Positions 33,841 to 46,319 of a stretch of DNA of 64,000 nucleotides are shown piece by piece. How positions within the stretch are numbered: position 1 is the stretch's first letter; each line of letters opens with the position of its first letter. Both the position numbers and the translations under genes were made by a program. The notes under the pieces were generated by a model, which was not told the DNA's origin, made no database searches, and saw only the letters and a list, made by a program, of their open reading frames with translations. This DNA comes from Peromyscus leucopus. Lineage: Eukaryota; Chordata; Mammalia; Rodentia; Cricetidae. Location: contig NC_051082.1 in NCBI RefSeq assembly GCF_004664715.2, positions 7,595,072 to 7,659,071 of the forward strand, read 5' to 3'.

Positions 33841-34459
33841 GCTTGAGCCTTTCTTGTGTTTTAAGCATGCAACCCAACATCCCAGCTCAACAGAGGTGCT
33901 ACGGTGGCCATGAGAAAGGTATGAGTGTAGTTAATCCACATGATGCTTCTCCAGGCACACAGTAGGGTGGCCTTCAAGCCACCCAGAGACTATGACATTC
34001 TTTAACTAACGAAATGGAAATGTGACCAAAATGTGTAAATTCTGGATAAAAGATTTAAAGGCAAGTGTGTGACCAGCCATTTTCTCTGCCCCATTGTCTA
34101 GTCACTGCCTAGAGGTTGAGGTTCTGTCAGTCTGGACCCTTCAGAAACAACAGCATAAAGCAGAGCCTGTGTTCGGTCTGTGACGGACACAAAGAACCGG
34201 CAGGCAATGAAACTGCTGTTAGTTTTAAATCTCTGATGTTTGGGGGGCTGGCTGTTACTGCAGCAAGCCAAGCCTATCCATGCAAATACACAGGATGTAG
34301 TCGTATGCACATATGACCAGGGTGTCACGTTTAAAACCACTGCCACGTTAAGGCTGGGACTTCTGGCTGTGGGACCTGAGCTGGTGACTTGCTCCCCTTT
34401 GCCTGTCAGGTAGATGAGTGTTTGTGAGAGCCTAGTAATTGCCTTCTTGTCTTGTGCTT

Positions 34460-34461
<2 letters not shown>
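33841..34461. other. Unassigned non-coding sequence
   Basis: Continuation of the repeat-free interval. No exon recognised. Confidence 0.3.
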
Positions 34462-34493
<32 letters not shown>

Positions 34494-34752
34494 TGCATGT
34501 GGAAGCCAGAGGTCAACTTCACATGTTGCTCCTTAGGAGTTTTCCATCTTATTTTTTGAGACAGGGTCTCTCCCTAAGTTAAGAGCTCACTACTGAGGCC
34601 AAACAGGCTGGCCAGCAAGCCCCAGAGATCCTCCCGTCTTTGTTCCCACAGTGCTGGGATTATGAGCATGCACCACTGTGCCTCGCTTCCTACAAGGATG
34701 ATGGGGATGGAATTTGAGTCTTTGTGGTTTTCCAACTGAGCCATCTCCGCAG
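34462..34752 (-). mobile_element. B4 SINE, antisense, with a (GT)n at its 3' tail
   Basis: GAGACAGGGTCTCTCCC, GGCTGGCCAGCAAGCCCCAG, CAGTGCTGGGATTATGAGC and GAGCCATCTCC give a B4 in reverse. A GT tract at 34462-34491 sits where the SINE's CA-rich tail would be. Confidence 0.8.
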
Positions 34753-34879
34753 AACTTCATATTGCTTATTATTTTTATACTTGAAAATATAATTATATTA
34801 TATTTATTATTATGTAAAATATTATTATATTCTCTAAATGAGTTCTTTAAAAATCTGGGACCTTATCCTTTGGAGTGAA

Positions 34880-35130
34880 GTGGCTGGTCTGGCGATGATG
34901 ATAATGGGGATGGGAACCTCACTGATGATGCTAACATCTACCCAGGGCTCCTGGCGAGCCTAGCCCTATGCTAAATAATTCAACAAAAATATTCCATTCA
35001 GTTCTGATGCTAAGGCAATGCTGGAGTTGTCTCAGTGTTGAAACCATTAAGAAATCGGAGTCATGGATGAGGTAAGACAATGCACAGAGCTGTTAATATG
35101 TGGCTGAATCAGAAGTCACCCCCCAATACA
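34880..35130 (-). mobile_element. MIR, antisense
   Basis: ATGCTAACATCTACCCAGGG, CCTATGCTAAATAATTCAAC and a GCACAGAGCTGTTAATATGTG segment follow MIR in reverse. Confidence 0.5.
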
Positions 35131-35929
35131 CCCACCCTATATGCTCTTAACAGAATCAGAGATTCTGCCCCCAAGGGAAGTAAGCAATGTTTTGAGACAT
35201 CCTGTATGGTATGGCAGGCATATAGAGGCTATAGATCCCAGATGCTCTAGATTGCCTTATACACACATGATGACACACCCCCCAAGTGATAAATTATCCA
35301 GCCCCCAAATCCAGAAGTGCCATTAAACCCTGTGAGTGCCTGTGAGGCTTTAAGTCAGTTTATAATCCAAAGCTTCAAGACTACCATGCCACCTTGCCCG
35401 GGAGACTGTCAGAAATAAATTAATGCATTCCAAGTCCATCAAGTTCTACAATAGAGTCTTGCACTCACTTTTCAGCAGCACACACCTCACAAAGTGAGAG
35501 ACACTTGGAAAGTGATGTTGCCCTGGAAATGTAACAGGTATGGATGGCTACAGTTGCAGCCCATCCTGCTCTAGCCATAGTCCCCGGCTCGAACCCCTGT
35601 CCACGGTGCTGAACCAGCTCTCAGGGGCAGGAATCAGCATAGCCCACTGGGCTCCCCTGCAAGTAAGTCTTGCTCACACACCAAGTGCTCGCACAGTGAA
35701 ACACCTTTCCCCATCTCTAACCTCCACCTCTCAAGGACACTCTGCCCCCACCCTTGGAATGGGCTAATTAACATGCAGGAAGCGTTGCTATTTTTGTGTC
35801 CATCTTGAAAGGATTTGTGGCCTGAGGCTTGACAAGGCGGCTGTTGTTTCCTTACATTATACATTCCCTCAACCTTCAAGGTTTTTTTTTGTCACTGAGT
35901 GCACAGTCTGCATCATGTGCCTGCACAAG
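35131..35929. other. Unassigned non-coding sequence
   Basis: No recognised repeat or exon. Confidence 0.3.
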
Positions 35930-35941
35930 CACACACACACA

Positions 35942-35989
<48 letters not shown>
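35930..35989 (+). repeat. (CA)n microsatellite
   Basis: About 30 CA units with one TA interruption. Confidence 0.97.
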
Positions 35990-35990
<1 letters not shown>

Positions 35991-36159
35991 GTTCAAGAAG
36001 ATAATAGCCAAACTCAGAAGAGATTGGGACACACGATATCTTAAAGGATGAAGAGGGAAAATGGTATAGCTTGGGGCTCCAGTCTTCTTTTAGTTTAATG
36101 AATTAATGGATTGAGTTAATGTATGTTCATGATGTGGTGTGTACTATGGTATTTGTATG

Positions 36160-36470
36160 GTGAGTCTATGTGAATGTGCAAGTACTTGCACCTACGTGTA
36201 GATGAACAAAGCCAGAGGAAGACAAAGGGTGTCTTCCTCTGTCACACTGTACCTTGTTTTCTTCAGGCAGGGTCTCTCACTGAACCCAAAGCTTCCCATT
36301 TCAGCCAGGCTGGTTGGCCAGAAAGCTTCTAAGATCTGTCTCTGCTCCCCAAGATAGGTATTATAGGCATGTGAGACTATGCCTGGCTTTAATATGGATG
36401 CTGGGGATTTGAACTTACGACTTCATGCTTGTACAGCAAGCACTCTTACCCATAGGTCCATCTCCCCAGC
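36160..36470 (-). mobile_element. B4 SINE, antisense
   Basis: CAGGGTCTCTCACTGAACCC, CCAGGCTGGTTGGCCAGAAAG, GATGCTGGGGATTTGAACTTA and GTCCATCTCCCCAGC are the B4 landmarks in reverse order. Confidence 0.8.
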
Positions 36471-36876
36471 TTTAGACCCCTATCCTTAAAGCAAAATCAC
36501 CAATGACCAGATGATTGGCAGGTGAGGCTTATGTTCCTCCCTCCTACCTCACAGGATGAGTTAAGCTGATAAGGTGTGTGATAAGAGGAGGAGCAAGCCG
36601 ATATCACACTGGAAGCCTCTTTTTAGAGGTCACGGTGTCCTTCGGGAACTTACAATGTAAAGTGTGGTAGAGGTGGCACACTGGGAGAGTCTCCAAGGCT
36701 TAAGGCAGAATGAGTATCTGATTGCTACAAACTGAAGTGCCTGCTATTATTCTCATACGCTTCTTTGAGTCCTGCTTGGGAGGAAATCTGGTCAAAGAAG
36801 CTACTGATAATGAAGGATGTCTCCCAATTCCTACAGGAACACTTGATATAGACTGGCCCTAGGGGATGGAAAACAA

Positions 36877-36878
<2 letters not shown>

Positions 36879-36922
<44 letters not shown>
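36879..36922 (+). repeat. (GT)n microsatellite
   Basis: About 22 GT units. Confidence 0.97.
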
Positions 36923-36923
<1 letters not shown>

Positions 36924-37739
36924 GCATATATGTGATGACATATACAAACTATTACGACACATAAACATTTAAGAATGCTTGCACAGATACACATGAAGAT
37001 GCTCATGGGCATATTCTCTAGTGTGGGGTTTGGGGTGATGCAACATCCACTTCTCCTTTAGATCTGGCTCACTTGGTGAATTTCCTTTATTCCATTTTTG
37101 TGTATCTGTCTATTGAAGTGGATAATTCTAAGTAGAGGAAACCTTTGTGTATCATCCTGTTTTGATGAGCAAGTTCTTTTCAGGCCCTCCTCTCCCTGAA
37201 CAGTACTTTGATCTTAGATACCTGTTCTACTCACAGGACACCAACAGTTGAGGAGCCTTCCAACAGCTTCATGTCACAAATGGAGAAACTGGGGCTTTAA
37301 AAAAAAAAAAGTGAAATCCTCACAAAGTCACGTGACATTCGGGATGCTGTCTTGAGCAGACTCCATGACTCCCACTCTAGAGGTCACTCTCTGTGCAGCT
37401 AACCATGATTAGTTACTCAGCACCCAGGGGGCTGAGATTGGCTTGAGGTATGTGCCAATCAGTACAGGTATCCTGACACTTGACACACGAACGAGCCTGA
37501 ACCTTTTCTCCTTTCCCAGAGATTCCGGACACTTCAGTCATAGAATCTGAACTCTGCTGGTAACGGGCCATCCTGGCATAATGGAATCTGCCCTGATAGC
37601 AAACAAAGATCTGCTCAGTGGAAAGATGTAAGAAAGAGATCAAGAGCCAGCAACACAAGACACAAAGATGGTACAACCGCCTGATTTTTGTGCCCCCCCC
37701 ACACGTTGCCTCTAAGAAACATATAACCTCCTCATGTTG
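36923..37739. other. Unassigned non-coding sequence
   Basis: No recognised repeat or exon. An A tract (37299-37310) may be a retroposon remnant. Confidence 0.3.
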
Positions 37740-38100
37740 CACATGGGGACTGAGCCCCTCGTGTCTGCCATGCTCCCTTCCAATTCCTGTCTCCCACTTT
37801 CAGGATGGTCGGGGTGACATTTCCCAACATGGGACATCTCTTTTCTCATCCCGGTCTTTACACATACTGGAGACACTCTCCATTTCTCCTACTCTTTTAT
37901 CTCATGATTTATCAGGACCACCATCCCCTCCATACGCTGCTCTTATGGTTTTAAAGTCATAGCTGCTGTTGGCTCATCACCTGGGGAGAGACGGGTACAA
38001 AGGGACGTCTGTATCTAGATGGTATGTCGAGCTAGCTCCGTGCCTGCCGCAAAGGATGAGTGGGGTGAACGAATGAATCAAGAATGAATGAACAAAGAAA
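37740..38100 (+). mobile_element. L2 3' end
   Basis: The terminal segment CGTGCCTGCCGCAAAGGATG with repeated GAATGAA units (38068-38095) matches the L2 terminus. The upstream 300 bp fit less well. Confidence 0.45.
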
Positions 38101-38669
38101 AAAGCACGACGCCAAGCCTCTTCACCAGTTGGCAAGGGCGTGAGTGTGAAGTTGATGATGAGGGTGTTGAACAAAGAAGGGGACATTTAAATGGCAGACT
38201 AAAGCCAAGGCCAGAGCAGAAGCAGCTTCAAGACGGAAGAGTCCCTGTTAAACCCGGACGTCTGCTCTGTTGTTCTGTGGCCTTGAGTTGGCTCTGCATG
38301 TTTGAGGGAGGGGCAGAATAGCTTTGGTCTAAGGAGAGGTCACTACAGGAGCTGAAGGCAGCACCCTTCCCTTGATCTGCCAAGGTGGGAGGATTCCTCA
38401 AAGCCCCTGCACTGGAGAGATTACAGGACCCTAGCTCAATGTGGCTGCTATGGGTAGGGACCTCCTTAGGGAAAGTGAAGGGTGAAGAGAGGGTGGGTTC
38501 TTGAATAAAGAGGGTGGATGGAAAGAGGGTGGTGTGGATTAAGGTGGGTGAGTGTGCCCCTGGGTGTCTCCAACTCCAGGGGAAAAAGCATACAGGAGGG
38601 AAAGATGTCTGTCAGTAATTTACATAGTTCCAAAGGATGTTCCTTCCTTCAGAGAAGAGCTGGTGACCA

Positions 38670-38960
38670 GCGGGTTGTGAACTTGGACTTTTGGCTCTGA
38701 CTGCCTGACTTCTAATTTTGGCTTTTCAGTCACCCACCATGTGGCCTAGGAATGTTCTTTAGTTTCTTAAACCCCCATCTAGCCCTCTGTAAGAGTTATA
38801 AATCCTATGCCGGGCTTAGGAAGTGTCCATTTTTTTACTGACATGATAGTTAAAAATGAGGTGGATATTCCACAGAACACAGTGCCTGGGACTCGATACA
38901 GGTTCAGTAGGGAGTGATTAGTGTTAATACTTCCTGTTCGTTCATAACTAGTTGTCGTTA
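38670..38960 (+). mobile_element. MIR
   Basis: ACTTGGACTTTTGGCTCTGA, CACCATGTGGCCTAGGAATG, a CTGTAAGAGTTATAAATCC segment and ACAGTGCCTGGGACTCGATA follow MIR in sense. Confidence 0.55.
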
Positions 38961-38970
38961 GTGTTTGTTG

Positions 38971-39221
38971 AGAGCTAGGGAATGTAGCTCAGCTGGAAAT
39001 GTGCTTCCCTGGCTTGCCCCCCACCCTCACCCCTACCCCAGGGAATTATCCCCACACTGCACAAAGCTGCAGTGGTAGCACACGCCTGTAATCCTCACAC
39101 CTGGGAGGTGGAGGCAGGAGGTGCAGAAGCTCAAGGCCATCATCCTCAGCTACACAGCAAACTCAAGGCTATCCTGGCTTACGTGAGACCGTGCCTATAA
39201 ACAAACAAAGAAAAAGATAAA
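38971..39221 (+). mobile_element. ID-B1 composite SINE
   Basis: The head AGCTAGGGAATGTAGCTCAGC is ID-like (tRNA-Ala derived). From about 39070 a B1-like part follows (AGTGGTAGCACACGCCTGTAA, CTGGGAGGTGGAGGCAGGAG, GTGAGACCGTGCCTATAA). A CAAACAAA tail ends it. A C-rich expansion lies in the middle. Confidence 0.75.
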
Positions 39222-39719
39222 TTTAGCGTGATTGGTGGCTTAAGCGTGGCTCACCTGTGGACTTTTGGTGGCCCTTCAAATGTCCTATATACTAAAGAAG
39301 TGTGGTTCACGTAAACCAACAGACAAATAGGGAACCGAGGAGATGTGTGCTCCATGCTCTGTGCTTACTACAAAGCTACATACTTTGAACCATCTCTTTT
39401 CTTTGTTTGGAACACCATTTCCAATACTATCCCCCCCCCCCATGACTGCCCACACTTGTTAAGAATCAGCCTAAAGGCTTGATTTTCTAGGAGAAAAAAA
39501 AACAACAACCAAGCATCACCAAGGCTTTGTGTCTTTGCTTCAAAAGCAGCTGGGAGAGACACAACACACGAAAACTAGGGAGTCAAGACCTGGATTTTTC
39601 AGTTCTGTTATGTTGCGAGCCTTAGAGTGACTTTGGAGAACCCCTGGGTGCTTTGTGTCTAAAGATGCAGCAAATGGGTGAGGGGGGGGATGCTGCTCCC
39701 GAGTGTGAGCAGGCTGACT

Positions 39720-40200
39720 CCTGCTCGCTGCTGTGGATCCACCTTTCTGCAGACCTGTGTATTGAGTGCCTCTTCTGGAGCAGGAACCATAGTGGGTTGT
39801 AGATAAATCTTAGTAAACACGACCAACAATAGATGCCACAATTCAGCGTGGGAGGCAGGCAGTAAAGAAATAAGTGTCGCCAAGAAGATCCGGAATTACG
39901 ATCCGTGATATGTGCAGCAGAGAAGGGGTGGAAACACACCCAGGAGGGGCTTCCTGGGGATCCGAACGGCAGGAAGGAACAGCCCTTCGGAAGCGGGTGA
40001 GGGAAAGAACCAGGGCCCTGCAGAGTAGCCTGTGCAAAGGCTGGAAGGCAGGGCAGAGAGCTTAGCTGGTTTCGAGAATTAAAGAAACCAAGGACAAGAC
40101 GAGGAGGAAAAGGAGAGGAGAGGACAATAAGGCCAGTGGAGTGGCCAGGGGCCAGCTCCTCCAAGACTAGCAGACCATAGTAAGTGGGGGGCCCAAGAGA
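39720..40200 (-). mobile_element. L2 fragment, antisense
   Basis: GTATTGAGTGCCTCTTCTGG, then CAGTAAAGAAATAAGTG, GAGGGGCTTCCTGGGGA, GTGCAAAGGCTGGAAGG and AATAAGGCCAGTGGAGTGGC run in L2 complement order over about 450 bp. The 204-codon minus frame across it is not a gene. Confidence 0.55.
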
Positions 40201-40804
40201 GCAGAAGAGGGCTCCTTTAACAAACTGTGAAACCACAGAGGCGTGCCGATGACTCTCGCCCTGTCACTCGCCTCTTGGTTTCCATGAGAAAGACAGCGTC
40301 ATTTACCGACCACCCCATACCAGGTCTAAAGATGGTGGCATCTCCTTGCAAGCAACATCTCTGCACAACCGTGTGGTATACCTGGGCTTTGCCGTGCCTG
40401 CACCACCAGGCACCACAGTGGGCCATGGTCATGCCAGCGCTAGACAAAGCTGAGCTATTATCAAAGGGGAGGGAGCTTCCTGCAGGCTGTACGGAGCCAT
40501 GATGTATGAGGCTATTCCAGGCCTGGTGGGAGGGAGGTTGGGAGGGGGGGGTTGGCCGGAAGAAGAGTTATTTCAGGACGTATCGGCCAGCAATTTGTAG
40601 CCTGGGTGAATAGAGCAGATCTGAATACACAAGAGAGTCAGAGACCCTGCAGTTTCTAGAAGCTATGGGATGTCCCTGGATGGCCCCAGATGAGAAGGTG
40701 GCTCTGATGTAAATGTGACCACACCACATGGGTCCTGGAAGCAGAAGGTACGGCATCTGCACCGGCTGAGTGTCCCTGGGGAGGTGCCTGCCAGGTCCCA
40801 GGTC
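40201..40804. other. Unassigned non-coding sequence
   Basis: No recognised repeat or exon. Confidence 0.3.
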
Positions 40805-40930
40805 CATGGCCAAACACCTTACACACATTCCTCCCAATCATCTCATCATGGCTGTGGTGAGGCCAATGAAGAAGCCGATGATGCTTGGAGAGGTTGAGTG
40901 GGTTACTAGTGTCCTGCAGGTGTGACAGTC
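40805..40930 (-). mobile_element. MIR fragment, antisense
   Basis: CAAACACCTTACACACATTC, then CAATCATCTCATCATGGCTG and GGAGAGGTTGAGTGGGTTAC, matches MIR in reverse. Confidence 0.5.
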
Positions 40931-41228
40931 AGAATGGGTGTGTCAACTCGACTCTCTGTAGACTCCAGGCCATTTGTCTTGTGGTTTACTCACTTCTTTA
41001 TATCATGCACGACACAGCCGGGCCATGCGGACAACCAAATGATGCAGTGCGTTTAACACCCAGCTCGGCGACACTGAGGCTGCTCTTTAGCCCACAGCAT
41101 AGCCAGATTTTACTCTCAGTATGTGGAGGTGAGTGACCAAGTCAGGCCTTGAGGTTAGCTGGGAGGAACTGGCTAAATTTCGATTTTAAAAGCATCTGTA
41201 GTCACTTGGACAAGAATCGTGGACCAAA

Positions 41229-41229
<1 letters not shown>

Positions 41230-41282
<53 letters not shown>
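41230..41282 (+). repeat. (TG)n microsatellite
   Basis: About 26 uninterrupted TG units. Confidence 0.97.
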
Positions 41283-41286
<4 letters not shown>

Positions 41287-41984
41287 GCCTAGAACGGGAC
41301 AAAGAGCTACAATGTTAGTTCCACTTGTAAATGATACTCTGGACTGTGATCTTTACAACGGTCCCATCTAGGATCTGGGATGAAGCTAACGCTTCATGCT
41401 GCACCCAAGACACTGGCACTCCGGTTCCAGGACTTCTGTTGTCATAGAAGAGTGGTGAGGGGTGACAGAGGATGCCTACTCCCTCCTGACATCTGCCCCT
41501 AGTCTCTGTCCCTTCTCAGTGAAGATTATAAAGACGTCTTCATGGTGGACAGAGTCCCCATGGCTGGGCATCCCTTCTCTCCTGTAGGGATGAGCACTAG
41601 ACTCTTCCAGTCTCTGTGCATCTGGCTCAGATGAGAGGAGCTGCCCTCCTGCTCCTATGAACACAGAGTCTGGTCCTGGCCACAGTGACAGGTTCATAGG
41701 CAGGTGTTTAAGCCAATGAGGTCAGGCAGAGGGAAGGGAGGGGAGTTCTTTGGCTGGAGGCTAGTACAAAGGAGGAGAGCATGGAGCTCTGGAAACTTTC
41801 TTGTCACCAAAGTTTGAGGGGGAGGGATTCCCCTGAGGATGGCACCAGTGCCATAGAGAGTGGTGTTGAGAAATGGACAACATTGCATAAGCTCCTGGAT
41901 CCAGCTGGACCTGAAGCCATTTAACTTCCCACATACGAGAATCCACATAGTCTCTTGATTACCGAAGCCACCTTGTGAAGTTGT
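41283..41984. other. Unassigned non-coding sequence
   Basis: No recognised repeat or exon. Confidence 0.3.
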
Positions 41985-42330
41985 GTGTGTGGTTGTGTGT
42001 GTAGTATGTGTGTATTGTGTGCATGTTGTATATATGTGTGTGTGTGTGTAGTATGTGTATGTGTGTGAATGTGTGTATAGCATGTGTGTACCTGTGTGTG
42101 TGTGTGTGTGTGTGCATGTGTGTGTATGCATGAGCATGTAGAAGTCAGAGACTGAACTCCGATACCTTCTTTGGTCACTTCTGTACCTTATTTTCTGGTA
42201 CACAGTCTGCCACTAAATTGGCTGGACTGACTGACCAAGAAGCCTCCGAGACTGCTCCACCTCTGTAGCTCTATGTTGGGATGTCAGGCATGAGCTGCCA
42301 TGCCCGGCTCTCTATGTGAGTCCTGGACAT
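41985..42330 (-). mobile_element. B4 SINE, antisense, with a long degenerate GT/GTAT tail
   Basis: The interrupted GT/GTAT array at 41981-42130 corresponds to the SINE 3' tail. TTGGCTGGACTGACTGACC and GAGCTGCCATGCCCGGC are B4 body landmarks in reverse. Confidence 0.65.
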
Positions 42331-43078
42331 CCACACTAGGGCACTCTGCTGACATCTCCTCAGACCCTAACCTACAGGCTCTCACTGAACAAATTGCCAT
42401 CTTCATCAACAACTAGACTCTACTCTAGGTTCAGGGCGTATGAGAACCTGCTGTGTCGGAGAGCAGCTTGGAGATGGGTGTGGGAGTCCAGTGGCCTGGG
42501 TCTGTGGCTTGCCTGAGATTCCTGGTGAGTTTTTCCACTTCCCCGTGTCTCTGTGTGGTGCTGGGACAACAACCCATGTGTCATTGGACCAAGGGGAACA
42601 TCAAACACGATCATACATGCCTAAGGCTGTAACTGCTGACAGTAGGAACTCAGGGGGTATGCCTGTTCACAAACAAGGCTTTTCCCCCCAATTTGGGGCT
42701 CTCTGAGGCACCGTGTGTACAAATGGATACGCTCGTTATAAAATAGACAGAAGGAGAATGGCCATTTGTTTAGCCTTTGCTGTGGGTCTTATATGATCCC
42801 CTCACATCCACTATGTACAGCGAGACATTTGTTCTCCCCACTGATTGACTACAAACCCAAGACTGGCAGAGGCCAGGAGTGTTCAAGACAATGCAGCCCA
42901 GACCTTTCCACACCACACCAGCCCTCTCCTTCCTTCCCTGGCCTTAGCCACTCACAGGCCTAGCTCAGTTCTGGTCTGCATAAGCATGAATTCCCCCACA
43001 GCACCACTTGCTTTGCATTAGTCTTGAGGTTGATTTGCTTTTTGACCTAAGAGATTTAATTAAAGAGGAAACTTCTTA
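42331..43078. other. Unassigned non-coding sequence
   Basis: The part at 42760-42920 vaguely recalls MIR in reverse but is too diverged to call. The AT-rich start of a possible regulatory block begins near 43020 (GATTTAATTAAAGAGG). Confidence 0.3.
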
Positions 43079-43090
43079 TCACAATTGTGA
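43079..43090. promoter_or_regulatory. Perfect 12-bp palindrome resembling paired SOX sites
   Basis: TCACAATTGTGA is fully self-complementary and contains two inverted ACAAT cores, the kind of motif bound by SOX dimers. It lies in non-repetitive sequence with an ACAAAGG core nearby (43131-43137). Confidence 0.35.
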
Positions 43091-43524
43091 ATGGAAAGTG
43101 AGTCCCCTTCAAAACAGATAGGACAGAAACAAAGGGGCATTATCAAATTCCAGCTCCAGCCACTACCTGCCCCAGGCTCAGGCCTGACACCTGCTCTCCC
43201 TTTTGTTGATAAAGGACTAGCAGGTGTTGAGAGGCATTAACAGCAAAAATGGAACAAACTCCACCAACCAGAAAAGTGAACCAAAATGGAACTCTCTTCC
43301 TCACCCACAGTTCCCTGGTGGTCTTATTTGTATTTATGGAGCCACCTAAAATCCCTCAGTGTGCACAGTGAGCCCCAAACTTTGGGAAATACTGAGTCCC
43401 AAATTTGTTTATTATCTTGGGATTCTCTCTTTCTGTACTCTTTCTCCCTCTTCCCCTCCTCCCTGCTGTTCTTGACATTCTAGAGAAACCCTATGTTGGG
43501 ACTTGGTTGGGATTAAGCTGAATA

Positions 43525-43525
<1 letters not shown>

Positions 43526-43581
<56 letters not shown>

Positions 43582-43668
43582 GGTGGGGAGAAGAGGGCAG
43601 TACAGAAGGAGGGAGGGAGAGAGAGAGAGAGAGGGAGGGAGGGAGGGAGGGAGGGAGAGAGAGAGAGA
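43526..43668 (+). repeat. (AC)n followed by (GGGA/GA)n
   Basis: An AC tract of about 27 units (43526-43579) is followed, after a G-rich spacer, by purine-only GGGA and GA units (43605-43668). Confidence 0.95.
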
Positions 43669-44479
43669 TTCCCTAGGTGAGTCCAGGAAACCCTGAACTA
43701 CACTCTCACATAGATACTTAATTGTCACCAGACAGATACATTGGAAAGCAAGAAACTCATTGCCCGGTCTCTCTCTCCTGGGTGAGTCAGCTCCCGTCCC
43801 CTGCTCCACAGGAGCTATCTGTATCCACACAACAAGAGCAGCCACGGTTGTCATGGTGATTCCTCTAAACAAGGTAGGTGATGTAATTCTCCTTGGGAGT
43901 GTGGTATCAAGCAGGAGAACTGAGCACACACTGCACGGTTTTTTTTTTTTGACTCCTGAAGAGAAAGATGTGCAACGTGCACCGATCCTAACAGTTCCCC
44001 AGGAGCCAGGAAGAGGAAAAGCATGCACACTCACATGCCAAGTTCTGAAATGGGATGTGCTAATGCATGGCTATGGATAATTCAGTTGGTCCAAAGCGAG
44101 GTACCAAATCTGTCCCTCCCCAACACCATACCTTGATTCTGGTCATCTAGATGTTCTAAAAATACAGAGAGACCTGGGGGGACAGAGGGACCATTAGACA
44201 CACAGATTACATCCCATGTCAAGGATACTGACCATTTGACTCACCCGCTCAGGATAATATCCCAGTACCTGTACTTAAAAATATTTAGTTATCCAATCAT
44301 GCCAGAAGGATTTGGGTAAGGTTCAACACTCATATGCTCACTCTCTGGGGCATATTGTTCACAGATGAGCAGTCCAAGATTGGTCTGTAGAACATGGCTC
44401 CTAATTAGAACAAAGGTAATTAATAACAATGGTAGTTGTATTACTTATTGTATGATAAATTGTGCCCTCCATATTACTA

Positions 44480-44765
44480 TAGTCCTGTCTCAGTATATGA
44501 GCAAATTTGAAAATAAGACCTTGTTGTTATTAAGGAAGACTGTGGTCCAGTATGACAGATGTCCTGATAAGAAGGGTAGATTGAGGATAAATACGCATGA
44601 GGGTTTGTGTGAGGTCATGAAGGCCAGCAGCATCTATAAACCCAGGAAGAGGTCCCGAAGATGTCAGATGCACCAGCATCTGGTCTTAGACATCTAGGCT
44701 CAGTAACAACTAGAAGACACCTTTGCACATAGCTTGTGGTGTTTTGTTATGGCAACCTAGGATGG
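44480..44765 (+). mobile_element. MaLR (MLT1/MST-like) LTR fragment
   Basis: TATGAGCAAATTTGAAAATA, TCCTGATAAGAAGGG, GAGGTCATGAAGGCC and the end GTGGTGTTTTGTTATGGCAA match old mammalian MaLR LTRs in order. The small frame inside it is not a gene. Confidence 0.5.
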
Positions 44766-44814
44766 AGTGGGTTGGACTGGGTTGAGGACGCCTAGGGAAC
44801 TGACAAAGCACACT

Positions 44815-45250
44815 TCCAAGTGTGTGATCACAGTGTTCCCATGAAAGACTGGTGTTGGGTCAGAGAACGAATGGAGTGGGGAAGACTTGCCCTCGATGTG
44901 GGCGGCACGATCTGGTCGCTTGGGAGTCTGGAACCTCGCTCCAACCCTTCCTTCCAGAACGGGTGCATTTTTCTGTCGCCACTGCCCTGGAATGCCACAC
45001 TCCAGGGTCTTTGGCACTTGGACTCCGGGATTTGCACAATGCCACGCCCTTCCCAAGACCAAAGGTCTTTGACGTTGTACAGTTGTGCTCTTTGTCCCTG
45101 GTCCTGAAGATGCTGGCTTCTTGAGCCAAGTCCTTCCTTCTAGTTTTCCAGCATAAAGATGGCGGCCATATAACTCCTCAATCCCTGTGACTGTGTGAGC
45201 TGATTCCCTAACAAGTTCACACACATATCCACAAATACACCCAATCTTAC
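44815..45250 (+). mobile_element. Possible old ERVL-like LTR
   Basis: GGGGAAGACTTGCCCTCGATG and GTGGGCGGCAC, and the later GTGTGAGCTGATTCCCTAAC with an ACACACATATCCAC segment, fit an MLT2-type layout. The overlapping frames on both strands (up to 155 codons) have no domain. Confidence 0.35.
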
Positions 45251-45329
45251 TATCTCAACAGAATACAAATATATAGAATAGTTATCCAATTAGGTATGGA
45301 TTTGACACACTACCATAGAAAACATTTAA

Positions 45330-45480
45330 CTCACATCAGGCTCTTGTACTAAGCACTTTACATATAGTATCTTATTTTTTTTTGCCCGAAACTCTGTTCT
45401 CCATCCCACTGCCAGAGAGGACCTTTCTTATGGAGGTCATTTCACTTCCAAACTTGGGCTCACCAGGTCAGAGTAGAAAT
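45330..45480 (-). mobile_element. MIR fragment, antisense
   Basis: GTACTAAGCACTTTACATATA, followed by AGTATCTTATTTTT, is the MIR 3' half in reverse. Confidence 0.45.
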
Positions 45481-45894
45481 TAAAACCCCTTGCATTGCCC
45501 CAAATAAGATTTAAAAGAAAAATCCCTGCACACGCTGCCTTTTTACCCAGGTGTCTTCTGTCACCATTTCCTTTCAAACTTTCTAGTGGAATGACGCTTC
45601 TCCAGTGAGGTCCTCTTCAAGCACCAGGTATAAAGGGTAACTGAGAATTCCCTCAATGCCAGCCTTTCCTCACCCTTTATCGTGGTCAAATCTTCTCCGT
45701 TCTGAGTCTACCTCCCAAGTGGGAGCTGCCTCACCAAGCACCCCTGGCATCGGTAAGGCTGGCGTCCCTGACATAGACTGAAGGATGACCTGGAAGGTGG
45801 TGGGCTCCTAATGCCACCCTCGTATCAGAAATCCAGGCTACGTCTAGACAATGAGTCCACTAAATTGTCAGATGCCCAGGATCCGGTCTGGTGT

Positions 45895-46310
45895 TCTCAG
45901 TCTCTCTCTATCTGTCTCTGACTCTCTATTTCCCCACCCTATGTCTGCTGTCTGCATCTTTTCCTTCTTTCCACACCACCACGTCTCTCAGCATCTATTG
46001 CTCTGTGTCCCTCTGACGTCACTGGTCTCCCAGCTCTCCCGTCCTTAGTGCTCCATTTTTCTTCCCCCTCAGCCTCTGTCCACTCTGATCCCCCACACAC
46101 AGCTTCTCCGTCATCCTATGGCTCCTCCACCAGCTCTTTCTCATTCTCACTTTTATCCAGATCTTTATTTCCCAGCTCTTACCTCCTGCCCACCCCTTTC
46201 TTCCCTCCCTCTCTTCTCCCCCCCCACTCCCTTTCCTCCTCCCCCTCCTCCCATCTCCTCTTGTTTAATCCCCCCACTTTCTCCTCCAACCCCACCCTTC
46301 CAGATTTGCC
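45895..46310 (+). repeat. Long pyrimidine-rich tract
   Basis: About 400 bp are overwhelmingly C and T on the plus strand (CTCTCT, TCCCCC, CCTCCTCCCC runs). A second such tract lies at 46480-46600. Both make long Ser/Pro/Leu frames by chance. Such mirror-biased tracts can form triplex DNA. Confidence 0.85.
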
Positions 46311-46319
46311 ATTTGTCGC

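Noticed and set aside
39622..40236. 204-codon minus-strand frame
   Set aside because: It overlaps an antisense L2 fragment; the composition is Leu/Pro/Ser-rich with no domain.
44757..45224. 155-codon minus frame and overlapping plus frames
   Set aside because: The region looks like an old LTR-like repeat; several frames are open on both strands and none has a domain.
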